Positions 1 to 6,100 of a stretch of 8,469 nt of DNA are shown piece by piece. Both the position numbers and the translations under genes were made by a program. The notes below the pieces were generated by a model. That model did not search any database, had not been told where the DNA came from, and was given only the letters and a program-made list of their open reading frames with translations. The DNA comes from JBLNDG01 sp050261415 (GTDB lineage: Bacteria; Bacillota; Clostridia; Lutisporales; Lutisporaceae), in assembly GCA_050261415.1 (NCBI GenBank), contig JBLNDG010000166.1, positions 1 to 8,469 on the forward strand, read 5' to 3'. Each line of letters starts with the position of its first letter. Position 1 is the first letter of the stretch.

Positions 1-115
1 CCTTTTCCTCCAGATCCTCATCGATAAAGTCATGAATAAAGTTTGAATACACCTTTGATTCATCGTCAGGCTGATCTTCATTTCCCATAATACTCTTATC
101 AACAATTTCACTCAT
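1..115 (-). CDS. glnS: Probable glutaminyl-tRNA synthetase, N-terminal fragment
   Basis: Only the first 38 codons are inside the window; the gene runs off the left edge on the minus strand. The start is the ATG at 115, preceded by a strong ribosome binding site GGAGG (126-130) with a 10-nt spacer. The peptide begins with an acidic, poorly conserved stretch and then reads SNFIHDFIDEDLEEK. This resembles the conserved opening of bacterial glutaminyl-tRNA synthetases (pattern NFI..iiDEDL..gk), which just precedes the class I catalytic core with its HIGH motif; that core is outside the window, so the call rests on about 15 residues. If right, the product charges tRNA-Gln with glutamine in the cytoplasm. 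The 141-bp leader seems too short for a T-box and none was recognised. Identification is by recall of the family and is moderate at best; another protein with a similar short stretch cannot be excluded. Confidence 0.55.
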   Translation of the reverse strand, partial: MSEIVDKSIMGNEDQPDDESKVYSNFIHDFIDEDLEEK

Positions 116-165
116 TGAATCCTTACCTCCTACGCCTTCGTATCTTCGTTATTAATCTGCTGATT

Positions 166-194
166 ATTATACTATATATAATATAGAAATTCTA
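166..194 (-). promoter_or_regulatory. Candidate promoter for the glnS-like gene
   Basis: Reading the minus strand, a perfect -10 box TATAAT (166-171) is separated by 17 bp from a weak -35 box TAGAAT (189-194, three of six matches to TTGACA). Transcription would start near 159 and give a leader of about 44 nt. The -35 box lies inside the 15-bp dyad at 182-196. The surroundings are very AT-rich, so a chance TATAAT is possible. Confidence 0.35.
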
Positions 195-196
195 TA
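182..196. repeat. 15-bp dyad TATAGAAATTCTATA
   Basis: A perfect inverted repeat with two 7-bp arms (TATAGAA and TTCTATA) around one central A. It overlaps the candidate -35 box of the gene that leaves the window on the left, where a repressor site could lie. There is no GC stem and no U-tract, so it does not look like an intrinsic terminator. It may also be a chance product of AT-rich sequence. Confidence 0.4.
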
Positions 197-238
197 AGAT
201 TATCATTCTGCTCAACCCGAAACGCATAACCCGCAGCC

Positions 239-273
239 TTGCCCATAGCCTATTGCCTATTGCCCATTGCCTA
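239..273. repeat. Tandem heptamer repeat (TTGCCYA)5
   Basis: Five head-to-tail 7-bp units are seen on the plus strand: TTGCCCA (239), TAGCCTA (246), TTGCCTA (253), TTGCCCA (260) and TTGCCTA (267). Two more degenerate units may extend it to the left (about 226-238). On the minus strand the units read roughly TGGGCAA and TAGGCAA, with a G-run every 7 bases. The repeat covers the stop codon and the last codons of the MFS transporter gene, so the tail IGNGQ of that protein is repeat-encoded. Short heptamer repeats between genes are known from several bacterial groups, for example the STRR repeats of heterocystous cyanobacteria; whether this one is a genome-wide family here cannot be seen from one copy. 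Confidence 0.85.
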
Positions 274-1471
274 TGGTTTTATACTCTCCCTTTTTTACAT
301 ATGTAATACATATAAATGCCAGCAGGAAGAAGCAAAGTGCCATTATGAAGAGCACCCCATAGCCGACAAGGTCAATCACCTTGCCGAATAAAGGCGGTCC
401 CAGTATTGCCGACAGCGAGGAAAAGAAATAGTACAAACCCGTATAAGCGCCAATTTTGCTGTCAGTAGTCATTTCAACAACCATCGGATATGAGTTTATA
501 TTTACAAAAGCCCAGAATATCCCGCCAATAAGCATTAAAACCCTTATAACCCAAATGTCCCTTGAAAACAATATCGCAGCAAATATTCCCATTAAACCTG
601 CAAGACCGATTTTTATCGTCTTCTTTCTTCCTATTCTTGTCGCAATAAAACCGCTCGGTATCGCAAATACAAGGAAAGAAAACGAGAAAAATCCTAAAGT
701 CAGCGCCGCAGCACTTTCTTTTATTTCCAAATACTTTACCCCGTAAAGGGTAAACAGTGCCTCGACCCCCTGGTAACCTATAAACCAGAAGAAAATGGCA
801 AAGAGAATAAACAAAGCGCTTTTATCACTGTCGACTATTATTTCCCTGAAGGCGGAAAGGATACCTGACCTTTCACTATCTTCCTGGGCAGGTGCTGCTG
901 GTTCCTTTATAAACTTGTACAGTATGAGTACAGCCAGAACCATTATTGCCGAAGTGGCGGCAAAAGGCAGGTTCTTGTTGTAATCATATATCCTTGAACC
1001 TACAAAGTAAGCAAGCAGTGCACCAAAGCCTCCCATGAAATTTATGATACCATTAGCCTTGCTTCTTAGAGGGGAGGGCGTCAAATCAGGCATAAGAGCT
1101 ACCGTTGGAGCCCTGTAAACGCTCATGGCAATGTTAAAACACATTATTACGGTAATCAGGCTCACAAAGTTAAATTCAAAGGGTATGAGCAGAAAAAATG
1201 CAGCCGATACCGGGATGCCTACAAGTAAGTAGGGCATCCTCCTGCCGAGCCTTGTAGCCGTTCTGTCACTGCGCGCGCCGAAAAACGGCTGAAGCGTTAT
1301 TGCTGCTATGTTGTCGAAGGTCATTATTATACCTATTATAAATGCACTGCCTATATACTTGTTCAGGAATATAGGCACAAATGAATTGTAAAGGGACCAG
1401 GTTATACTGATACAGAAAAATCCAAGGCCAAGGATAAACGTGTTCATATAGTTCAGCCTGCTTTTATCCAC
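257..1471 (-). CDS. MFS transporter, GPH/SLC45-like
   Basis: Twelve hydrophobic segments are predicted by eye in about 404 residues, the usual size of a 12-helix major facilitator permease in the cytoplasmic membrane. The loop after helix 2 carries a motif-A-like stretch, GARSDRTATRLGRRMPY (about residues 65-81), and the equivalent second-half loop reads TRIGRKK. The first resembles the sugar:cation symporter (GPH/MFS_2) and SLC45 branches, so a sugar or small polar solute is a reasonable guess, but the substrate is unknown. An acidic central loop near residue 200 (QEDSERSG) joins the two halves. The start is uncertain: an upstream ATG at 1489 lacks a ribosome binding site and itself forms part of GGAGGG (1482-1487), so I chose the GTG at 1471, which lies 10 nt after that site. 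The gene then overlaps the end of the phosphodiesterase gene by 8 bp, indicating coexpression. The C-terminal tail runs into the heptamer repeat. No clear terminator follows. Confidence 0.85.
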   Translation of the reverse strand: MDKSRLNYMNTFILGLGFFCISITWSLYNSFVPIFLNKYIGSAFIIGIIMTFDNIAAITLQPFFGARSDRTATRLGRRMPYLLVGIPVSAAFFLLIPFEFNFVSLITVIMCFNIAMSVYRAPTVALMPDLTPSPLRSKANGIINFMGGFGALLAYFVGSRIYDYNKNLPFAATSAIMVLAVLILYKFIKEPAAPAQEDSERSGILSAFREIIVDSDKSALFILFAIFFWFIGYQGVEALFTLYGVKYLEIKESAAALTLGFFSFSFLVFAIPSGFIATRIGRKKTIKIGLAGLMGIFAAILFSRDIWVIRVLMLIGGIFWAFVNINSYPMVVEMTTDSKIGAYTGLYYFFSSLSAILGPPLFGKVIDLVGYGVLFIMALCFFLLAFICITYVKKGEYKTIGNGQ

Positions 1472-2237
1472 CCTGTACACTCCCTCCATTATTTTTTAAT
1501 ACGTCCAGTATTTTATCAGGATAATTTGTTATGATTATATCGACTCCCATCTCGGCAAGCTCCTTTGCATGATTGGGATCATTGACTGTAAATACGTTTA
1601 TCATGAAGCCCCTCGCCTTAAGCTCCTTTGCAATTTCCGGCTTCAATGCCATATAAAAAGGATGTGCACATTCGCATCCCACAGCTTTCATATAGTTCCA
1701 CGGTTCAAAAAGCCCTTCCATATAAAGGATTCCCGTCTTTACCACCGGGGCAATCTGTTTGACAGTGTTTACGGAGTAATGATTGAAGGAAGAAATAATT
1801 ACCCTGTCCTGAAGTCCGAAGGCTGTTACTTCGTCCATAACCTTTTTTTCAATTCCCGGGTAAAGGATTATTCCGCTTTTTATTTCAACATTCAGCAGCA
1901 GTCCTGTTTTCTTCACGAGTTCCAGCAGCTCCGAGAAAAACGGTATCCTTTCGTTTTTAAATTCCTTTCCGAACCAGCTTCCTGCATCCAGTCTCCTGAT
2001 ATCAGCAAGTTTCATATCCTTTATGAAGCCCTTGCCGTTCGTGGTCCGGTCTACTGTTTCGTCGTGGCATACTACAAGCCAGCCGTCTTTTGTCAATTGC
2101 ACATCGCATTCAATTCCGTGACTTCCAAGCTCCACAGCCTTTTTAAAAGCTGCCATGGTGTTTTCGGGAGCGTAACCCGAAGCCCCCCTGTGGGCATAGA
2201 CCAAAGGCCCCTCATATAAATGCTCCTTGCCGGACAT
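1464..2237 (-). CDS. Glycerophosphodiester phosphodiesterase (UgpQ/GlpQ-like)
   Basis: The product hydrolyses glycerophosphodiesters to glycerol-3-phosphate and an alcohol. It is a single GDPD-family TIM-barrel domain of about 257 residues with no signal peptide, so it is of the cytoplasmic UgpQ type. Numbering from the chosen start, the family signature is intact: HRG at 16-18, PENT at 24-27, the metal ligands E43 and D45 in IECDVQLTKDG, catalytic-type H58 in CHDETVDRTT, and a further acidic ligand E118 in NVEIKSG. The C-terminus has the usual strand pattern ending DIIITNYPDKIL. The start is the ATG at 2237, 8 nt after AAGGAG (2246-2251); the GTG at 2246 overlaps that site and is unlikely to be used. 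The stop overlaps the MFS gene by 8 bp, so the two probably form one translationally coupled unit for using phospholipid or wall-polymer breakdown products. Function of the family is firm; the natural substrate is inferred. Confidence 0.93.
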   Translation of the reverse strand: MSGKEHLYEGPLVYAHRGASGYAPENTMAAFKKAVELGSHGIECDVQLTKDGWLVVCHDETVDRTTNGKGFIKDMKLADIRRLDAGSWFGKEFKNERIPFFSELLELVKKTGLLLNVEIKSGIILYPGIEKKVMDEVTAFGLQDRVIISSFNHYSVNTVKQIAPVVKTGILYMEGLFEPWNYMKAVGCECAHPFYMALKPEIAKELKARGFMINVFTVNDPNHAKELAEMGVDIIITNYPDKILDVLKNNGGSVQGG

Positions 2238-2245
2238 CAAACCCA

Positions 2246-2251
2246 CTCCTT
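2246..2251 (-). promoter_or_regulatory. Ribosome binding site deciding the phosphodiesterase start
   Basis: AAGGAG on the minus strand, 8 nt before the ATG at 2237. An in-frame GTG at 2246 begins within this site and so cannot be served by it, which favours the shorter protein. Confidence 0.7.
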
Positions 2252-2264
2252 AAGCATAATTTTC

Positions 2265-2293
2265 ATATAATATTTCGTTTAACTCCATGTTAA
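2265..2293 (-). promoter_or_regulatory. Candidate sigma-A promoter for the phosphodiesterase-MFS unit
   Basis: On the minus strand, TTAACA (2288-2293, five of six matches to TTGACA) is followed after 17 bp by TTATAT (2265-2270). Transcription would begin near 2258, about 20 nt before the start codon and just ahead of the ribosome binding site. Other -10-like sequences exist farther upstream in this AT-rich spacer, so the exact choice is tentative. Confidence 0.4.
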
Positions 2294-2371
2294 GGTCAAA
2301 GCCTATATTTATAGTTAATATTATACATTATATCCATTTAAATTACATTATTTTTCAAGCTCAAAAAATGT

Positions 2372-2397
2372 AAAAAAGGCCTCTGTTGAAGCCTTTT
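2372..2397 (-). terminator. Intrinsic terminator of the Lon-related protease gene
   Basis: Reading the minus strand just after the stop codon at 2412, AAAAGGC (2391-2397) pairs with GCCTTTT (2374-2380) around a 10-nt loop, and the 3' arm runs into a tract of six U. This separates the protease gene from the phosphodiesterase-MFS unit. Confidence 0.75.
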
Positions 2398-2411
2398 ATG
2401 AAAAACCTGCT

Positions 2412-4808
2412 CTATTCCTCACCGTCAAATTCTTCTACTATCCTTGCATACTTTTCTATCTTCTTCTGAACCTTATAAAACACTGTCCCTTCAGGGTAAT
2501 CACCATTCTCATCCCTCTTTCCTGCAGGCACATCCGTCAATATTTCAATTCCCTCATCTATAGTCCTCACAGGATATATATGGAATTTCCCCGCTTTAAC
2601 TGCATCTATCACTTCATCGTTTAGCATAAGGTTAACCACGTTCTGGTGTGGTATGATTACACCTTCATCCCCTCTAAGGCCTCTTGCCTTACAGGTTTCG
2701 AAGAAGCCTTCTATCTTTTCATTTGCTCCTCCGATGGGTTGTATCTCACCTTTCTGGTTAACCGAGCCTGTTACTGCTATATACTGCTTCAGGGGTATCT
2801 CCGACAAGCTTGACAGCAGGGCATAAAGTTCAGTACTTGATGCACTGTCCCCTTCAACACCGTCATACAGCTGCTCGAAGCAAATGCTCGCAGATAACGA
2901 CAGCGGGAAATCCTGCGCAAACTTTTCCCCCAGGTAACCGTTCAGTATGAGCACGCCCTTGTCATGAATACTTCCGCTCATTTCCACTTCACGTTCTATA
3001 TTGACAATCCCTTTCTCTCCTGCATAGGTTACAGCAGTGATTCTGGAGGGTTTTCCAAAGGTATAATCCCCGAAATCCAATACCGACAACCCGTTTACCT
3101 GTCCTGTAACCTTGTCTTCAGTTGAAATCAGTACTACCCCTGTATCAATAAGCTCCTGCAGCTTCTCCTCAATCCTGTTGGAGCGGTATACCTTCTGCTC
3201 AATCGCTTTCTTTACATGGCTGCGGCTTACACGATCTGCTGCCTCCAGCCCCGCCCATGCATCAGCTTCATACAAAATCTCAACAATATCGTTGAATCTT
3301 GTAGATAGCTTATGCTTGTGCTCGGCAAGCCTTCTGCTGTATTCCACGACACAGGCAACGGCAGTTCTGTCAAAATGCTTCAAGCCCTTATTCGCACAAT
3401 GTGAACTTATGAATCTTGCATATTTTTCAATGTTCTCTTTACTGCTGCTCATGTCAATATCAAAATCAGCCTTTATTTTGAACAGCTTTCTGAAATCCTC
3501 ATCATAGGTATACAGCAGCTGGTAAATATACGAGCTGCCGATAAGTATCACTTTAACATTCAAAGGTATAGGCTCAGGTTTCATTCCTCCGGATACAATA
3601 CCTGCAATGGAAAATATGTTTTCTATTGCTATCTCACCCGTCTTGATTGCTCTCTTTATGCCTTCCCAGCTCTCAGGATTCCGGATAAGGTCAGACATGT
3701 TTATTATGATATATCCTCCGTTGGCAGCATGCAGAGAACCGGCTTTGATTTTTGAAAAATCAGTGGTAACTACGCCCATATTGCTTTCATATTCAATTTT
3801 GCCAAGCAAATTGTAGTATTTCGGATTAGATTCGAAAATTACAGGGGCACCCTTTGTATCCCTGTTGTCCACCAGCAGGTTCACCTGGTATTTTATTGTA
3901 TAATCCTTTTCTCTTATCTTATCCACCAGGTCAAATTCGGCATTTGCGCTTCCCTCAATGCTCCTGAAATCCTCAATGTTGTGTATGATATCACGCTGAA
4001 CTGCCTGAAGGTATTCAAGCACGTTCTTGTATTGTTCATATTTCTCTTTAAGCTCCATTATAGGCTGTTCAACAGCCAATAGTGCTATCTTGGTTTCCAG
4101 GTGCTCAATTTTATCCCTTGCCGCCTTTTCAAGGTCCCTTATATGTTTCATGGCTTCAATCAGCTTGCTTTGAACCGTAAAGGAGCTATCCTCCATTTTC
4201 TTTCTTTCCTCAGGACTCAACTGAATGAAATCCTTCTCTTCAAGGGGTTTGCCGTCAACAACCGGGATAGTCATAATTCCCTGCTCGCTTTTTCTTATTG
4301 CAAAGCCCTGTTCCTTTGCAAATTCATTGAAGAATCCCATATGTTCGGAGCTCTTTTCCTGATATTCCTGTATTATCTCACTTTTCTGCTTTTCATACTC
4401 TTCTCCCTCAAAAGCTTTGGGTATCTTAATTTTGAGGCTCTTAACAAGCTTCCTCATATCCTTCTGAAGCCTGTAGCCCATACCCGCCGGCAGGTTTATG
4501 CATATCGGTTTGTCGGGATTTTTGAAATTATAAACGTAGCACCAGTCATCCGGAACATTCTCATTCACAGCTATCCTGTTGACTATGGATTTTGTATAAC
4601 TGCTTCTTCCGGTACCCGTAAGGCCTGATACATAGATGTTATAGCTTGATCTTTTTATTGCCAGACCGAACTCCATCGCGGCCGCTGCCCTGCCTTGGCC
4701 TATTATACCGTCCAGTGGCTCCAGATCAGCTGTCGTTTCAAACCTGAAGTCCAAGTCGTTACATTTATTGCTCAATTCTTCGGGAATCAATTCCCTAAAT
4801 CCACCCAT
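2412..4808 (-). CDS. Lon-related ATP-dependent protease (AAA_32 type, COG1067-like)
   Basis: A 798-residue protein joining an AAA+ module to a C-terminal Lon protease domain. The P-loop is GLTGTGRSS (62-70), with Arg68 where a Walker A lysine is usual. A long charged, probably coiled-coil insert (about 115-290) follows, then the AAA second part with LHAANGGYIIIN (359-370), which lacks the usual Walker B acidic pair, and a candidate arginine finger in EDFRKLFK (437-444). The proteolytic domain (about 560-755) has the complete Ser-Lys dyad: S655 in EGDSAS and K698 in IGGANEKIEG, 43 residues apart as in E. coli Lon. There is no Lon N-terminal substrate domain, so this is not classical LonA; family members are cytoplasmic, with largely undefined substrates. 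The ATG at 4808 follows AGGAG (4817-4821) by 8 nt. A weak promoter-like pair (ATATCA, 17 bp, TATAAC; 4879-4907) lies upstream; read-through from tagA is also possible across the 147-bp gap. Confidence 0.92.
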   Translation of the reverse strand: MGGFRELIPEELSNKCNDLDFRFETTADLEPLDGIIGQGRAAAAMEFGLAIKRSSYNIYVSGLTGTGRSSYTKSIVNRIAVNENVPDDWCYVYNFKNPDKPICINLPAGMGYRLQKDMRKLVKSLKIKIPKAFEGEEYEKQKSEIIQEYQEKSSEHMGFFNEFAKEQGFAIRKSEQGIMTIPVVDGKPLEEKDFIQLSPEERKKMEDSSFTVQSKLIEAMKHIRDLEKAARDKIEHLETKIALLAVEQPIMELKEKYEQYKNVLEYLQAVQRDIIHNIEDFRSIEGSANAEFDLVDKIREKDYTIKYQVNLLVDNRDTKGAPVIFESNPKYYNLLGKIEYESNMGVVTTDFSKIKAGSLHAANGGYIIINMSDLIRNPESWEGIKRAIKTGEIAIENIFSIAGIVSGGMKPEPIPLNVKVILIGSSYIYQLLYTYDEDFRKLFKIKADFDIDMSSSKENIEKYARFISSHCANKGLKHFDRTAVACVVEYSRRLAEHKHKLSTRFNDIVEILYEADAWAGLEAADRVSRSHVKKAIEQKVYRSNRIEEKLQELIDTGVVLISTEDKVTGQVNGLSVLDFGDYTFGKPSRITAVTYAGEKGIVNIEREVEMSGSIHDKGVLILNGYLGEKFAQDFPLSLSASICFEQLYDGVEGDSASSTELYALLSSLSEIPLKQYIAVTGSVNQKGEIQPIGGANEKIEGFFETCKARGLRGDEGVIIPHQNVVNLMLNDEVIDAVKAGKFHIYPVRTIDEGIEILTDVPAGKRDENGDYPEGTVFYKVQKKIEKYARIVEEFDGEE

Positions 4809-4955
4809 GCAGCACTCTCCTCTCGAAATATCCGTGTAAACATTCCTCTATACTATGATATTTGAAAACAAAAGTATTGTTATACATAGTGTAAATCTCT
4901 CTGATATATTTTACTATTAATTTTAAAAACATTTTTTATGTGTATATAAGGGTAT

Positions 4956-5693
4956 TTAATATCTGGTTCTCGAATCGTAAAAAGCCAGTATTATAAATTT
5001 AGGAAGCCTCGTCAGCATCCTACCGGCCCTCGAAGGCTCCTTCATCAGCCTGTAAAACCACTCAAGGCCTGCCTTCTGGTAAAACTCCGGTGCCCGTTTG
5101 GCCCTTCCTGCCAGTATATCTATGCTCCCTCCCACCCCAATCGCTATTCTGACCTTTAACTTATCTCTGTTCCTATATATGAACTGTTCTTGCTTCGGCG
5201 CCCCCATGGCGGCAATAAGTATATCCGCACCGCTGGAATTTATTTGCTCGACAATCTCATCCTCTTCATCAATTCCAAAATAACCGTTCCTGGTGCCTGC
5301 GATTTTCAGGCCGCTGTAAGTTCCAATCAGATTAATGGCAGCTTCCTCTGCGACACCCTCCTTGCCTCCCAATATATATATTGCTTTGCTTTGAGCAGCT
5401 GCTATTTCAATAAGCCTTTTTGTCAGATCAAAACCGGTAACCCTCTCTTTAAGCGGTGTGCCGTAAAATCCGGAGGCAATCACGACACCTATCCCATCCG
5501 GAATCACAAGGTTTCCGCTATTCAGAACCTTTTCAAAATCCGGTTTCTTAACAGCTTCAACAAGTATTTCACTGTTTGGCGTAAATACCATGTTGTAACG
5601 GTCTTCCTGCAGGAATTCCACCATTCTTTCAGCCGCTTCGTCCAAGGTTACATTATCGATATTGATACCTATTACTTCTATCTTACCGCTCAT
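4956..5693 (-). CDS. tagA: WecG/TagA/CpsF family glycosyltransferase (GT26)
   Basis: The 245-residue product matches the family throughout. TagA enzymes transfer N-acetylmannosamine from UDP-ManNAc to undecaprenyl-diphosphate-GlcNAc, an early step of wall teichoic acid or related secondary wall polymer synthesis at the inner membrane face. Visible family marks are TPNSEI (38-43), PDGIGV with the likely catalytic Asp66, the nucleotide-binding stretch ILGGKEGVAEEAA (107-119), the RNGYF block (135-139), AAMGAPKQEQ (161-170), and the C-terminal GGSIDILAG to APEFYQKAGLEWFYRL section (188-216). The basic tail (about 195-245) fits the membrane-associating appendage described for TagA. The ATG at 5693 follows AAGGA by about 10 nt. 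It has its own extended -10 promoter, divergent from that of murA. The exact polymer made is not shown, because no other teichoic acid genes are in view, and the gene symbol is a family-level assignment. Confidence 0.92.
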   Translation of the reverse strand: MSGKIEVIGINIDNVTLDEAAERMVEFLQEDRYNMVFTPNSEILVEAVKKPDFEKVLNSGNLVIPDGIGVVIASGFYGTPLKERVTGFDLTKRLIEIAAAQSKAIYILGGKEGVAEEAAINLIGTYSGLKIAGTRNGYFGIDEEDEIVEQINSSGADILIAAMGAPKQEQFIYRNRDKLKVRIAIGVGGSIDILAGRAKRAPEFYQKAGLEWFYRLMKEPSRAGRMLTRLPKFIILAFYDSRTRY

Positions 5694-5772
5694 AAATCAC
5701 CATTCCTTCATACTCAACGTTACCATTTATGAAAACTTGGATATGGAAGACTTCTCATCTTTAGTAAATTCT

Positions 5773-5781
5773 ATTATAGCA
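5773..5781 (-). promoter_or_regulatory. Extended -10 promoter of tagA
   Basis: On the minus strand the sequence TGCTATAAT (5773-5781) is a perfect extended -10 element (TG, one base, TATAAT). The -35 region at a 17-bp spacing is poor (GGAATT), as is common for extended -10 promoters. The start point would be near 5766, giving a leader of about 73 nt for the TagA-like gene. Confidence 0.6.
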
Positions 5782-5884
5782 TAACAGGTCGCCTTAATTC
5801 CAGAAATATATACTGCACCCCGGTGTACCTATATCCCGGCTTATAGCATGTATGATCAAAAATACCATAATGTAATTTCCTGTA

Positions 5885-5913
5885 TTATCAAATTACCAAA
5901 ACAATGTTATAAT
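5885..5913 (+). promoter_or_regulatory. Sigma-A promoter of murA with extended -10
   Basis: TTATCA (5885-5890, four of six matches to TTGACA), a 17-bp spacer, and a perfect TATAAT (5908-5913) preceded by TG at the extended -10 position (TGTTATAAT). Transcription should start near 5920, leaving an unusually long leader of about 180 nt before the TTG start of murA. Confidence 0.7.
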
Positions 5914-5936
5914 GTGAATTGTGTGAACCAAGGAAA

Positions 5937-5984
5937 ATGTTTCGCACCATCTTTATTTACTATAAGATGTTTGATACGAAACAT
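5937..5984 (+). repeat. Nested inverted repeat in the murA leader
   Basis: The outer arms are ATGTTTCG (5937-5944) and CGAAACAT (5977-5984), perfect over 8 bp. The inner arms are CATCTT (5948-5953) and AAGATG (5964-5969), perfect over 6 bp around a 10-nt loop, with an asymmetric internal loop between the two stems. A related direct copy, ATGTTTGA, sits at 5967-5974. No U-tract follows, so it is not a terminator. It could be an RNA stem-loop in the leader or a pair of protein binding sites downstream of the start point. Confidence 0.6.
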
Positions 5985-6085
5985 ATTGCTTTCTTATTAT
6001 GGTAAAGGATTTATACAAATTATGCATTTTGCATTGTAATATTTACACAGTACTATTCTTAACACGAAAATATAAACTATATGAT

Positions 6086-6091
6086 AAGGGG
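6086..6091 (+). promoter_or_regulatory. Ribosome binding site selecting the TTG start of murA
   Basis: AAGGGG, 9 nt before TTG at 6101. No ribosome binding site precedes the in-frame ATG at 5999, so this site decides the start. Confidence 0.8.
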
Positions 6092-6100
6092 TCGAAAATA

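Larger units (their letters stand above)
5694..6100. other. 407-bp divergent regulatory spacer between tagA and murA
   Basis: No credible protein gene is seen here. Reading frames across it lack ribosome binding sites, including the 34-codon upward extension of murA from an ATG at 5999. The spacer holds the tagA promoter (5773-5781, minus), the murA promoter (5885-5913, plus) and, between them, two CCCGG boxes 16 bp apart (5819-5823 and 5835-5839) that stand out in AT-rich sequence. The murA leader after about 5920 contains a nested inverted repeat (5937-5984) and a second small stem (6014-6038), then the murA ribosome binding site. No recognised riboswitch class was seen. Confidence 0.7.

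Noticed and set aside
239..273. CRISPR-like or phage attachment interpretation of the short repeats
   Set aside because: Units are 7 bp with no spacers, and there are no cas, integrase or tRNA genes nearby.
1569..2219. Plus-strand 216-codon frame opposite the phosphodiesterase gene
   Set aside because: Antisense shadow of a gene with all family motifs; no ribosome binding site or recognisable domain.
4879..4907. Promoter-like pair ATATCA, 17 bp, TATAAC before the protease gene
   Set aside because: The -35 matches only three of six positions in very AT-rich DNA; mentioned with the gene but not called as a feature.
4921..4945. Possible terminator after tagA on the minus strand (ACAT with ATGT stem then U-rich run)
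   Set aside because: Only a 4-bp AT-rich stem; too weak to call, so read-through into the protease gene remains possible.
5848..6039. Possible 63-codon plus-strand gene in the tagA-murA spacer
   Set aside because: It has no ribosome binding site, starts upstream of the predicted murA promoter and runs across the promoter and leader stems; no recognisable protein features.
5999..6100. N-terminal extension of MurA from an ATG at 5999
   Set aside because: There is no ribosome binding site, the residues do not resemble any MurA, and the TTG at 6101 with AAGGGG upstream gives the standard length.
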